In this document: positions 38,515 through 49,726 of the stretch, piece by piece
Layout: the number at the start of each line of letters is the position of its first letter
How positions within the stretch are numbered: position 1 is the first letter of the stretch
From: Cylicocyclus nassatus
Taxonomy: Eukaryota; Nematoda; Chromadorea; Rhabditida; Strongylidae
NCBI GenBank assembly: GCA_958299035.1
Contig: CATQJL010000001.1
Coordinates: 76,777,594-76,841,593 of the forward strand
Length of the DNA: 64,000 bases
Reading direction: 5' to 3'
Position numbers and translations under genes: made by a program
Notes under the pieces: generated by a model
The model's database searches: none
Told to the model about the DNA's origin: nothing
The model's input: the letters and a program-made list of their open reading frames with translations, nothing else

Positions 38515-39210
38515 TAAAAGGTGCCTTTTGTCTCCGACATTACCCCAACTTTGTCGAGCCGCTTATCTATTACTCGAATTAGATCTAAACTTTTTTTTGA
38601 AAGATAAGAATCTGTCAACTCCGATGTCGCTCAAGAGATATTGATTGGCAAGCTGAAGGGGCTGTCTTTGGGATATTCGTTATTCAATAGTTGCAAAATA
38701 AATGGGCAAAGCCTAAATTGTCTTTGGGGTTCCTCGTTCGGATGACAGCTATGATAAGAAAATGCCCAAAGCCTTCTTTCTCAAGGTTGACATAATAAGA
38801 CACCATGTTCTTATATAACCTACCAAACAATCTCTTTTGCGCAGATTCGATATTATAATAAGGTTAATAGAATAAATCTTCTGGAGAATCAAAGAAAATG
38901 GAACAAGTCTTAGAAAGGGAAAAAGTAGTTTTGCGTGGCGTTTGCTCTATTAGCGGTTAACTGCTTAGGACATTAGGTATAGAAACTTTGGAAAAAAATG
39001 AGTAGGTTAGCTATTTTGGAAACCATGGATCGTAGATGGGCTCATTGGATAAACTGTAACGAGGCAAGCTTCGGAAGAGAATGAAAAGCTGCACCAAAAG
39101 CTTTGAAGATCTATCTTTGTTCTGCGAGAGTTATGCTCGTCTAAAAAAATTCCAGAAGTTTACTTTCGGAGGAACCTAATATTTTTGCAAATCTGAAATA
39201 GTTACCCTAA
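38515..39210. other. Intergenic, nothing recognised
   Basis: AT-rich spacer of about 700 bp between two copies of MITE family D. No gene was recognised. Confidence 0.35.
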
Positions 39211-39372
39211 GATTCAACTGGATTGGCGGCTAGAAGGCAAGGGCTTCCTGAGTTAGTTAAGTCTGGACAATGATCATAGAGCACGCCGAGAGAGACGCAG
39301 ACTGCGTAGCGGGCGCGAGCTGCCCTAATTGGCTCACAAAGCCCCGCCTCCAAGCCGCGAAGTCAGTTGAAG
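39211..39372. mobile_element. Short MITE family D, copy 2 (diverged)
   Basis: The ends gattcaactggattggcggc and ccgcgaagtcagttgaagc match the family, with ccctaattggctcacaaagc inside. Confidence 0.6.
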
Positions 39373-39615
39373 CAAAGGATAGTTAGTGAAAAAATTCTTT
39401 TGCTCTGGAATTCTAAGGTTATAGGTCATAGAATTTTACATAGCATATCAAATTTCCATGGGATGGCCCCTGCTTTTCTCGGCTCCCCCCTCTCCCCCTC
39501 GTAATAATTCCTCTGGCATCAGTGTTTAACAAATTACAAAAAAATTAAAGCATCTATGATTTCACATCTTCAAAAATGTTTACGTTTGCAGTGTATTATA
39601 TTTCGTGACGAACAT

Positions 39616-42600
39616 ATGCTGTTCTTCTTCCTTCTGCTACCCTGCCTATCCTGGGCTGCTACCAAAGACTGTTTTGAGCGTGTGGCCAATCACACGCTGA
39701 TTGGTACGGTAGTTGTGACACTCAACGACATTACTCTAACAGAATGTCAAAATGCTTGTGTTAAAGCAGACAAGGAAAAATGCAGGTGTGTTCGATAGAT
39801 CGATAATTGATTTTTGAACAGATTCGAAATCATGTAGGTCACTTATGTATCATGCCGCAAAGAAACGATGCTATCTGAACTCGGAAGATATGAACACAAG
39901 CGAATCACAATTTTTCCCAGTGGAAGCTATAGATTACTATCATAGGACATGTTACGGTAAGGAATTACGGTATGTTACGGTATCAAGTAATACTCGGTGC
40001 ACAGATACATTAGTATCATCAAAACGAGATTCATCATTCGATGACAATTGTTATGAGATCATCAAAGGCAAGGTTAGCAAAGCGTGAATGGTTTACTCAG
40101 TTTATAAGCTGTATTTGTATAAATTATAGGTATTGATCGGTATTGTCGATCAGCTGATAAAAGACGTGACTTCACTGGAACAGTGCAAGAAGCGTTGTCA
40201 GAAAAGTAAAGAAGTTAGCGATATCATTTGCAAAAGCGCCATCTACTACGCAAAGGACAAGGTAAGCAAACCAAGTTGCAAAAAGATTTACATTCATGCT
40301 GCAAAGAGTAGGAAGGACGGATTGCAATGAGAGAAGTGTGAGCAAGATAATTTTGCTGCTTCTCAGAAAAAGGGCACTTCTTTAGTGAATTCGAAGTGGA
40401 ATAAAATAGTTGAAGAAAATGAGTATAAGAAGATTTACACCCCTGTCTTTTCATGAGGCTATTCCAGTTGGATGGAAACGTAAAAGTAAACGTTATGTGT
40501 ATATGATCGAAAAAGAAAACTTTCAACTGAGAGAGAAAGCGATGCTAAACTTTGGAAATTGCGAGAAATATTAGGTTGTCCCAGGAGTAAACCGTATTTG
40601 TAAATAAATCAAAGTGCTTTCGTTTCTCAAGCGGACTCAGCCTTTGATAGAGCGAAGCAAGCTCTACAAGATGACCATTAAAGATCCGTCTAAGTTGTGA
40701 TGATTCAAGTGAAATTTGGGAGCAAAATCAAAATTTTTTCAATTATCCTAAGAATCAAATTAAAATTCCTACGGACCCCCTACTTGGTCATTATGCAGCA
40801 GACATATATTAGGTCGTTCCGAAAGTAATGTCGCTTTTTTCAAACGTACGCCACATCTCATGGAACAAAGATATGTAAGAGATTCTGGTGGCATTTGATG
40901 CAGCATTTCATTCTCTTTCTAATGATTATATAATTACCGCATAAAATTGAATAACCTCTGAAAAAATTATCGGAATCTGCGACCCATGCTTTTTGAGAGG
41001 GTCAAGTTTCACAATTTTTCTAAATTTTTATAACAACCCCCGGAAGGAGTCCAAGTTACGTATGGATAGAGCAAACCCTACGGAAAACAGCACAACTTTT
41101 TTCTACTTTTCAAATCTCGTCATAGTTTTTATATAGATTTTTTGATGGAAGCATCGAATCTTAGCAGGCTCGTCTCAGACTCAAATGCATCAAACACCAA
41201 GAAATCTTCGGATTTTGAAACTTACAAAGATGGATTACGGTTTTATATTGATTTTACAAAGCAAATGAGTGTTTACCGCTTCAGATTAGCAACTTTCGGA
41301 AATTCCGGACACAGCCGGAGGCGCCCTGGAAAACCTGAATTATGATGATTTTATCTCGGGAAACTTGATGAATCGGAAGCCAAAAACAACTGGTAAAAAG
41401 AGGAGAAAAAGCTGCGTCGAATGAGACCCGAGTTGCTAGCCGGTTGTTGTTCTGTGAGGTTTGAGTTGACCAAATATGGAATTTGATGGCATTTTAAAAC
41501 TGATTCCAGAAACTCTAAGAAGCAAGCTAAGGAAAAGAAAAAAATTATTTTGTGTCCTATAATGTTTGCTCTATTTATCTGCAATTTAGAAAAATAGCCG
41601 AACTTGACCACGGCACAAAGCATAAGTCGCAGATTTTGTTAATTTTTCGAAAGTTCAATGAGAATTATGCAATGAAATTACAACCATTAGAAAGAGGATG
41701 AAATGCTACATCGAATGCTCCTGAGACCTCTTGAAAATCTTGATTCCATGAAATGTGGCGTTCATTTGAAAAAAGCGACATTACTTTCGGAACGACCTAA
41801 TAGAAGTACCCAATAATGTATGTGATGGATTTTTCCCGGGGCTCAAAATTGACAAATAAAAATGGCTCAAATTTGCAAAAATGTCGCTTTTCTGGTTATC
41901 ATTTTAAGCATGGTATTTCTCGACTACCAAAGCCCGAACATAGGTGAAATTCTAAGGTTATACTTAATAAGGCTTGTAGCATACAATGGTATATGTGAGA
42001 GAGGCTGAGAGCAGAGTTAGCCATTTTTAGACTATTTTTTCTCGCTTTTTAAGCGCGAAAATCGGCATGTTTGAGTACCACCATGTATCTTCTATGTAAT
42101 GAACAAGTTTGAGGGCCGCAGGAATCCCTTTTCGCAAAAAATCCAACTTTCGAGTGATAAATTTCTTCGATATCCGCTCCAAACTTGACCCGGATATATC
42201 TCTGGTAATCTCTTCGTAGAGCTTGCTTCGCTCTATCGAATGGTACCTAAGTCTTCTAGGGAAACTAGGGCAGTTTGATTAATTTATCAATACGGTTTCA
42301 TTTGGGGGCAACCTAATAGATCAAGGAATTCCAAAAACCATTCCATCAAGCAGAAAAAGTCACTTGTAACCGCTTGCGATTTGCAAAATTTTCACTAAAC
42401 TGCACGATTGATCTCCTAGGAGTTGACAAATTTCAAATTTGTTGAAGTTTTAGGAGTGCATTATCGCGTCACAGTCACGTGTAGACATTCCGGATCTATT
42501 TATTGAAGACGATCAAGCGGTATACATAGAAAATACCTGTCTCAATAACAGTGGCGCAAATATGAAAAAACTAAAGGTAAGTGCTTTGGTGATTGATATT

Positions 42601-44216
42601 GTAGGTGTACTGTAGACGTCACTTCCTCGTGCGTGAAGTTCGGTTAATTGATAAGATTCCAGAGTATGCCGGAAACTGTTCCGAAGAGTACGACACAGGA
42701 GACGCAGGCACCTACAACTGCGGTATGATGTGTGATAATCATGAGTCGGGAACCAACACTGTTTTGATTACCATCGTCCTAAATATTTCTTCTTTGGTAA
42801 AGGTTACTCTCTAGGAGGCCCCAGCAAGCCAAAAAACTGAACAATCCTTATCGTCCTCGTCTGCCGACGCGCAAGATCTCAGCGGTTTGGGTAAATCCAG
42901 CAAAGTGTTCAAGAAGCCGGTAGGTATGCGGTTCTACCCGGAAGCTAAATGTTACACTATCTTTCAGTTACATACCATAGTCGAGCTCTCTGGTTATGAG
43001 GCACCTTCCGATACGGTAGCCAGTCAAAATCATGAAGACGTCATTACGACCTCCACCACCGCCGCTTCGACTACATCTACAACGACAGGAAAACCTACAA
43101 CTAGCTTCGACGCCAAGGTGGGACTTGTCCCAAAAACATCATCACAAGTTCAACTGCCATTCCTAGGTGATCGATACCTACAATGTCAATGAGGCCGTAG
43201 TAAAATCGCCACCAGCTACGGCTGCAGTAGCGGGTTACGGTAGACGTCTGCGTGACGCAAGAGTGAGGGAATGCTTCACGTGAGTTCATTTAGCCACTTT
43301 CCAATTTGAATCCATTTTCTCGTTGGTGTGAGAGTTGCTGAGGAGAAGGAGCGGAGGAGGTGTGTCTGATCAAAAAGCCTGAACTTCTTAGAAGACCACG
43401 AGTGATAGGGTGGGAAGGCCCCATTTTTCAAAAAACGTTCCATTTTTGAAGGTGGCCCACATGAGTTATAAAGTTATGCAAGTAAGTGGTAAAGAATAAA
43501 ATTGGCTTTGAAAATTTTGCAAAATTGTTATCTCATAAAAGTTTTCGGGGGATGGCTGCCGTCAGGCTCTTTTATTTCAGAATTCAGGTACAATAACCAG
43601 CTAAGATCTGGAGCATTCCAAAAAAATCTATAAACGTCATTGACATCATACCCCTCTTTTCTGAAATTGCCCCCTTCCAAAAAAAATCTTGAACCGTTAT
43701 TGGAGTTTCCAGTCTCAGCTAAGACATTCGACTGTAAGCTGCAGCCCAGACTGTCCGGATGGATCAGCCGTCCTCGGAAACGGTGCATAGTGTTAATCTA
43801 CCAGTTGATTAACTTAACTTATAGCTAACTTAACTTATAAGCTAACGTATGGAAAATGGCTTGAATAAGGTTCATCAATTTGACCCAGGCATTCGAATTT
43901 TGCCCTGTCTGAAAAAAATGATTTGCTCAGGGAGGTTCGTCCAATGCGTCCAATGGTCCAAACCAGAATTACAAAAGCCTACTCTTTGGAGCAATGCACC
44001 GACATATGTCGTCTTTGTTGGCGATGTCTACAGGGCGTAAGATGTGAAGCAGTGGCATACGATGTGTAAGTTAGCTTCAGCTACTCCATAGTGATAGATA
44101 CAGCTCACCTCTACAGGTCACGTGAACTTTGTGCTCTAAGCAATACACAGATTGAGGATGGTGGCAGCGTGCAAGAACTCGACGTAATCATGTACTACAA
44201 TAGGCACGATTGCTAA
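39616..44216 (+). CDS. Secreted protein with three PAN/Apple domains, 10 exons
   Basis: Exons 39616..39785, 39838..40072, 40130..40261, 42454..42576, 42605..42760, 42815..42919, 42968..43117, 43167..43279, 43931..44065 and 44117..44216 join to 472 codons plus TAA. MLFFFLLLPCLSWA is a signal peptide. PAN-like Cys patterns lie at about residues 19-95 (from DCFERV), 128-208 (NCYEII to ENTC) and 393-472 (RECFTEVRP to the final Cys). A Cys-containing segment (221-272) and a Thr/Ser-rich mucin-like stretch (about 333-353) link domains 2 and 3. PAN modules mediate protein or carbohydrate binding outside the cell; no more specific role can be given. An acceptor (GTTTGCAG) lies 25 bp before the ATG. 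Intron 3 (2.2 kb) holds a nested transposon. The junction at 42577-42604 leaves only 28 nt of intron and the exon 5 donor is the weak GTTTTG, so these two boundaries are uncertain. Confidence 0.88.
40571..42316. mobile_element. Mariner-like element in PAN gene intron 3, with nested copy of another
   Basis: The ends TTAGGTTGTCCCAGGAGTAA and the complement of ggtttcatttgggggcaacctaa are flanked by TA. Just inside are mirrored ctttgatagagcgaagcaag and cttgcttcgctctatcgaat, related to the palindrome at 28650. The element at 40809..41800 is inserted within it. Confidence 0.88.
40809..41800. mobile_element. Palindromic mariner-like element, copy 2, nested
   Basis: TTAGGTCGTTCCGAAAGTAA and its complement form the ends, flanked by TA. 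It matches the 24627..25644 element along most of its length (for example the stretch around gctgcgtc and cggttgttgttctgtgaggt). Confidence 0.92.
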
Positions 44217-44284
44217 AATTTCGAAGTTTGGCTTTATCTGATTCAATGGAACCGAATGTACATTGTGTGAATACCTCAGTGTCT

Positions 44285-44290
44285 AATAAA
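44285..44290 (+). terminator. Polyadenylation signal AATAAA of the PAN gene
   Basis: AATAAA lies 68 bases after the TAA stop codon, at a normal distance for a short nematode 3' UTR, and before the next MITE. Confidence 0.65.
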
Positions 44291-44325
44291 GCTGTTAGAT
44301 TGGTGAGATACGCGTAACCTTCCAT

Positions 44326-44484
44326 TCAACTGGCTTGACTTCGGGAAGGCGGGGCTTAGTGACCTAATTAGGGCCGCTCGCGCCCGCGACGCACCTGCGA
44401 CCCTCTCGCACGAGTGCTCTCTGATCATTGGCTAGCCTTAATTAGGCCACAAAGCCCTGCCTTTCCGAAGCCAAGCCAGTTGAA
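44326..44484. mobile_element. Short MITE family D, copy 3
   Basis: The ends ttcaactggcttgacttcgg and cgaagccaagccagttgaa are nearly complementary, as are gtgacctaattagggc and gccttaattaggccac inside. It inserted just downstream of the PAN gene poly(A) signal. Confidence 0.85.
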
Positions 44485-45053
44485 TCAAATGGTAGATTAT
44501 ATCTGTCACCCCTCCGAGTAGAAGTGTGCCTCTCTTGACGTCTATGGTTTCCTCTAATTGTTCTTTGTTCATCTGGATTTGACATCGGAAAAGCGAAAAA
44601 ACCATCAAAGAGCTTGCATCTCCTTCCACATCATCACTCGAAACACTTGTCAAGTTCAAGGTTTCGTACGCTCAAATGAGTCCAAAGTGTCCAAACACTG
44701 CGATATGCTTGTTGAAGGTGGAACTTTCGAATGCATCTAAAAGCAATCTTTTGAATTTTTCGACTCTTTGCAACACCGTCATTATGTGAAATACTTGAAA
44801 GATCCTTTTTAGTTTCAAAAATTTTCCTGCCATTTTTTTTGAAGACCCACATCGTACTCAAAACGGTGCTTCGAGTCCTTGACAAACAAGGTAATTATCC
44901 CTTTTGACCGGCTTTATGTACGGCAGTGAGAGCTCATGCGTTTTCCCACTTATGTAGACGATTTCATGTTTATTCGCTTTCAAAAAACCCAATTACGAAA
45001 GTGTAAAGTATTTACATAATCACTGCACAGCAAAAAACTAACAATCAGGTACA

Positions 45054-45240
45054 ACATTGATCTCGATTGATGCCATTGTTCAAAGATGCATTGCTGCATG
45101 TCAAATACATAGGTCTTGTAAAGATCAAGAAGGACGAAACACCCAGTATCATTTCATTGTTCATTATTTACCTCAAATCAAAGATTTACGACAGCAAGAC
45201 GACACTGAGGCGTCTGGATTGCCAAACTTACAGGGGTCTA
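45054..45240 (+). pseudogene. Possible PAN-domain remnant
   Basis: After the acceptor ACAATCAG the frame reads TTLISIDAIVQRCIAACQIH, the spacing of a PAN helix (compare SLEQC..C in the neighbouring gene). A GTCTTG site follows, then an open frame ending near DCQTY. It may be a broken tandem copy or a lost exon of the PAN gene. The match is short and could be chance. Confidence 0.3.
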
Positions 45241-45399
45241 TCGACAATAACATTTGCAATATTTTCGCGTTTCTGTTTTGCCTTTCACTTTCACTTTTTT
45301 TATGCAGACACCAGGACGACATTTCTGAAAAGTCATATGAATTACATACGACACATACGAGAATTATAAAGACTCTGTATCTATAATCCACAGAGTTGA

Positions 45400-46276
45400 A
45401 CTAAACAAGCGTTTCTTAGGGTAAATCGTACCGCCTTCAAAATTCCTATCTTTACAATGATAAAGTGAACATTCTATTTGACAATCTAATACATCCCCAT
45501 CACTGGCCTGTTGCAAACATAATTTTGTCTCGAAAGTTCTATTGATATTTTGAACGACTTTAAATCTATGACGAATCTACGAGCATTAAAACGAATCCAT
45601 GCAGCTCTTTTTAATACACCTTTGCGAACCATAAACTTGCGAACGCATACTGAAAACTGGTAAAATAACCATAATTTCCATCCGCTCAGATTTCGGCCAA
45701 TATTGACAACGTTTTCAACTGTCGAGAAGATTAAGTATTAGACAAATGAAGCGGTACTCATACATGCGATGGCGCTTTACGGCCCATTCAATCTGTTGCT
45801 TGAAGTATTAAATACAAAACTGATTCCTTGGAGATCTCGAAGATTAAGTCACGGAGCACGCAAGCACAGCAGAAATAACAAAGTTTTGCATTTTTTTGAA
45901 CTGAAGCTTATTTGCACCAGTGCATCATTGATCACTTGTCGAACAGATGATCAAGTTTCCTTAAAAAAACAGCTTTTCGAAGTTGGTACGCGCACGCGGT
46001 ACATGTGCTCTATAGGCTGTCGCTATCCTCAATAGACCATAATGAAACTTTCAAACTTGATTTATAATCTGAGATTACTATAATGTGGTGAAAGTTTTTA
46101 TATAGCATTTACCAGCACTTTTTCAGAATGCCAGATTAAAATTTCCAAAAATTGAGAGTATTATGACTTGACGTTAAGACTGCTCTAAAAGCCATCGCGG
46201 TAACATTACAAAAACTAGGTCGGAAAGAAAGTATGTTTTTTAGAAAGAGGATACATTTTTGCAACTTTTGTGAGTT
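45400..46276. other. Intergenic, nothing recognised
   Basis: AT-rich spacer. An 88-codon frame at 45769..46035 has no recognised domain. Confidence 0.35.
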
Positions 46277-46631
46277 CAAAGGCACTGTCCACCCAGTTTC
46301 GACTTTCACATTTTTGTCATTTCAGGGCCTTCTTATGTCCCTGATGAATAAGAAGTCGAGAATCCGCGAAGACCGACAATCCCCGTTCCGGAGAGCCCAC
46401 AAGCCGGCTTTCCGGAATGGTGATTGGATTGGCGCGCACGCATGGGCGAGCATGGATGGGAGAGGGCGGACATGGATAGGGGTCCTCGTGCGTCTTCGCT
46501 ATTCCGAAGCGATTTTCTCGCTTCCGAAGCGGCACTTTGCGCTGCGACTTGGGCATTAGATTGATAGAGGGCCCTACTATTATATGCTGCCAAAAGCTCA
46601 ACATCCTCAACTTAGGGTGGACGGTGCCTTT
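46277..46631. mobile_element. MITE A, copy 2
   Basis: CAAAGGCACTGTCCACCC at the left and GGGTGGACGGTGCCTTTA at the right match the copy in ZFPL1 intron 1, with shared interior. A 108-codon frame runs through it, but its reading is not preserved in copy 1. Confidence 0.85.
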
Positions 46632-46800
46632 AAGTGTTTGATTGGTAAACGGCGGCTTGGGAATTATTCGACCCGAAAATCTTATACTTCTCAAACATCG
46701 GTGTGTTTTAAAACTTCGATTTCGTTACATATTCGAATATAAAAATCAGCTTTGCAAAAATTTTTTCCACTTAGAGTCGAGTAGATTTTCCGCTTGATAC

Positions 46801-46956
46801 GTGCTTGCACTGTAGGTGAAATGCGGTAAAAATTGCGCGTGAAGAAATGGCTACGCCTGTGACGCCGACCATTTGCGCGCGCAAAATGTTGGCATTACTA
46901 GCGTGGCTACTTGTTCGCGCGCAAGTTTTATTGCATTCCACCTTCAGTGCAAGCAC
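46801..46956. mobile_element. Hairpin MITE with GTGCTTGCACTG TIRs
   Basis: GTGCTTGCACTGTAGGTGAA at the left pairs with ttccaccttcagtgcaagcac at the right. Inner gcgcgcaa blocks also pair. It lies just downstream of the small minus-strand gene and contains the nearest minus-strand AATAAA (46927..46932). Confidence 0.75.
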
Positions 46957-47064
46957 ACTATATTAAGCAAAAAATTTACTTGAGTGTAACCTTGTGAAGA
47001 ACATGAAAAACATGAGAACTTTTCTAAAGGCGTTGCGTGAACCACGCTCCCCAGCTCAAAAGGT

Positions 47065-47269
47065 TTAGTTTACACCCACGCAAAAATTCTGAGACCGTCA
47101 GCAAAATAAACGTGAAGAAAATAGGCATTACCTTCTTTTTACAATAATTGACACAAGGTTTTACGGCATGACACGGATGAGCTATAATCTTTCTATCCAT
47201 CGGCGAACAATGACTGATCACTGTGCCAAGAGTGTTGAGAAGGAGAAAGCCAATAAGTCTCCATTTCAT
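47065..47269 (-). CDS. Small Cys-rich secreted peptide, 2 exons (tentative)
   Basis: On the minus strand the strong acceptor TTTTTTCTTTCAG ends one base before ATG 47269. Exon 1 (47132..47269, 46 codons) starts with a clear signal peptide (MKWRLIGFLLLNTLGTVISH), then a short Cys-rich segment with Cys at 21, 33, 39 and 43, ending in KKK at a GTAATG donor. Joining to 47065..47088 adds NFCVGVN and a stop, giving 53 aa with five Cys. The 43-nt intron has a mediocre acceptor (GGTCTCAG), so the 3' end is less certain than the start. I do not recognise the family. Secreted Cys-rich peptides of nematodes include antimicrobial and signalling types, but nothing here identifies which. Confidence 0.5.
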
Positions 47270-47270
47270 T

Positions 47271-47283
47271 CTGAAAGAAAAAA
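47271..47283 (-). promoter_or_regulatory. Trans-splice acceptor of the small secreted-peptide gene
   Basis: On the minus strand TTTTTTCTTTCAG, one of the strongest acceptors in the window, abuts the start codon. This is the main support for the gene. Confidence 0.6.
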
Positions 47284-47749
47284 TTGGTTATCTCAAGTTA
47301 TGGAAATAGCAACATTAATTCGGCGAACTCGTACATGACTTTGTCAAACTGATGTTTCATCAGTTTGTAACTTGAAATTATGCAGGGAATTTTGAAAATG
47401 AAACTCAAAATTGTAGTCAGAGACAGTTTGAAAGTGCTTGCGAGATAGAAGTTTGGGCTAGCTTAGTTCAGAGCCCGGCAGTGGCATTAAACGAGCTGAA
47501 TATCCGGGCGGGAAAGTAACGGTACGACACCAAATTTGCGATGATGTGTAGAAACAATGAACGGGAATTTAGAAAACAGGTTTGTGTAGTTCTCAAAGAT
47601 GACAAATTTCTTCCCAAATCAGGTAGCCTCGCAAGAATTTGTGAGCCTGTGGTGTCGTTGAAAGAAAATTCAAAATTTCGCCTTTCTTCACATGGCCTTT
47701 CTAGCAATCATTTGTCTGCATTCTCATCCAATGTATTATACATGGAAAG
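47284..47749. other. Intergenic, nothing recognised
   Basis: Spacer between the small secreted-peptide gene and the next hAT-like MITE. No conserved frame was recognised. Confidence 0.35.
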
Positions 47750-48582
47750 CAGAGCTCGGCACGAGCCGGCACTGGAAAAATTTCAAAACGAAGTCCCCTT
47801 TGATCTTGAAAATTTCTTACGAAGTCCCCTCCGCTAAACCCTTAAAGGCAGTGGATCGGCAAAATCCAGCAACTCGGGATTTTAACACGGTAGGTTCTGT
47901 GCCACTATAGGGCAACTTTTACTCTGGGAGATAACACAACACGTCGCTATGAACGTTTATTGTGACACTGAGGAAGCTTACAACAGAAGAGTCCCGTTGA
48001 CCCCCCGAACCCGCCCGCTTTACTGCGGGATGATTAATGTATAGGTCGGTTCGGCCACAATACGTAGCAAATGGCCGAACAGGTTCCTTATCGCCCAACT
48101 ATGAAAACAGTGCAATCCCGGTTGCACAGCATGCTTTTCCCTGCCGAGAAAATCGCTCTCAAACTTACACGCCCGGTCCAATTTACACGCATCTGGACGA
48201 GTTGGCAATTTCCTTCACACCATTGGTGGCTGCCCGCCGCAACGCTATAACCATTGGGTCCTGCCACGATTTAGCGTCATCTGCCTTGCTCCACTCGTCT
48301 ATCAAAGGGAAGTGCATTAAAAACGCTTATTTTCGCCGTTTTCAAGCTTTCAAAAGTGAATTTTCGGGATCAGCGTATTGAAAAATCCCAGGTAAGCGCA
48401 AATTTGACTAGGTTGAGATTTGCCGAGCCACTGTCTTTAACACAAAAAAACCTCAAAAAAAACGAAACGTCGTCTAAAAAAACGTCGCAATTTTTGCGTC
48501 TTTTCAGCCACAACGATATCCCCTTTGCTTCTGGTCCCAAAAACGATAAGCTTGATACGGTGCCAGCTGTGCCAAGCCCTTC
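47750..48582. mobile_element. hAT MITE relative split by a piggyBac-like MITE
   Basis: CAGAGCTCGGCACGAG at the left and gtgccaagccctt at the right match the CAGGGCTCGGCAC family. The aacgaagtcccctttg and aaacgaaacgtcgtc motifs are also shared with 23579..23855. The element is interrupted at 47846..48436. No matching 8-bp flanks were found, so the ends may be eroded. Confidence 0.7.
47846..48436. mobile_element. piggyBac-like MITE, copy 3, TSD TTAA
   Basis: The ends AGGCAGTGGATCGGCAAAAT and the complement of gagatttgccgagccactgtct are flanked by perfect TTAA (47842..47845 and 48437..48440). It lies in the opposite orientation to copies 1 and 2 and is also free of the MULE-like insert. About 180 bp of extra sequence near the left end (47895-48070) has no partner in copy 2. 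Confidence 0.88.
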
Positions 48583-48914
48583 TCATTGAGAAGACATGAC
48601 ATGACAAAAACCAACATGCTTCCAATCCAGACAACATACAGGGCTTATCAACTGGAGTGTCGGGTGCACCAGCATCCCCACTCCCGGCGTGGAACTCTGT
48701 ACCTCTTCCGCGAACATGCTCTCTAATCACATTTAATCGACTGAGCTTCGCCTATTTCACGCTCGCGGTTGAAAAGCGATCAGAGGGCATGTTCGTGAAA
48801 GAGATGCAGAGTAATGGAGATGCAGGTGCACCCGATACTGCAGTTGATAAGCCCTGTCACCGTCATTGTTTCTGGCGTTGTTCAGTGTACTGTTCTGTCC
48901 CATTTTATTCATCT

Positions 48915-49726
48915 TATATATAAAGCTGAATGTCTGTATGTATGTCTGTTTGTCTGTTTGTCTGTACGTATGTTCCGAAAAGAAAATTCCATTTCTGAAC
49001 CGATCCGTACCAAACTTTGCACACATACATTTCGGGGTGGGGTGCTCAGACAATCGCCGGGGGCAGGCGGGCACCGGAAAAATAGATTGCTGATCTCTTG
49101 CACCCCGCTTGCGGATTTTTTGGAAAGCAATCAGGACTTTTCGGAAGACCGCTTGCTGAGTTCTCGATTCCTCAGACTCAGCAATGTATCTGCAAAAGAT
49201 AAGAGCGAAAAAAATTCAACAGGCGGTCTCTCAAAAATCCGCTGACTCAGCAAGCGGTCTTCCGAAAAGTCCTGATTGCTTTGCAGAAAATCCGCGAGCG
49301 GGGTGCGAGAGATCAGCAATCTATTTTTCCGGTGCCCGCCTGCCCCCAGCGATTGTCTGAGTGGGTGTCAAAGGCTACTTTTCGCCATTGACCGATATCA
49401 ATTTTATTCACTTTTATCGATTTTTTTGCAAAAATTGAGCTACGGGGCTGGGAGTTGGCACAAGGGGGTAATTGAGCATGCTGATTACAAATACAATGAC
49501 AGCTTAAAACTGTTCACTTCTTTTATCGATTTTATCAATTTTTTTTGCTAAGTTCGAGCTACGGGCTGGAAATTGGCACAGAGAGATAAGTCGTTCTGAT
49601 CACTAACACAGAGGGAATAGGGAATTGGCATGTAGAAGTAGGCACAGGGAAAGGTCGTACAGGGATAGGGATGGGAACTTATCTAGTGTTTTGACAAGGC
49701 CGGGCGGAGCCGGGTAAGCCAGCTAG
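48915..49726. mobile_element. Helitron-like non-autonomous element, copy 1, with internal inverted repeat
   Basis: It begins ATATATAAAGCTGAATGTCT followed by a TGTCTGTT/TGTATG microsatellite and ends GCCGGGCGGAGCCGGGTAAG..CTAG followed by T. The GC-rich 3' hairpin and CTAG end are Helitron-like. Inside, arms at 49033..49163 and 49243..49367 are inverted. A second copy is at 57983..58357. Confidence 0.7.

Noticed and set aside
46233..46694. Overlapping 86-125-codon frames
   Set aside because: They lie inside MITE A and are not preserved in the copy within ZFPL1 intron 1.
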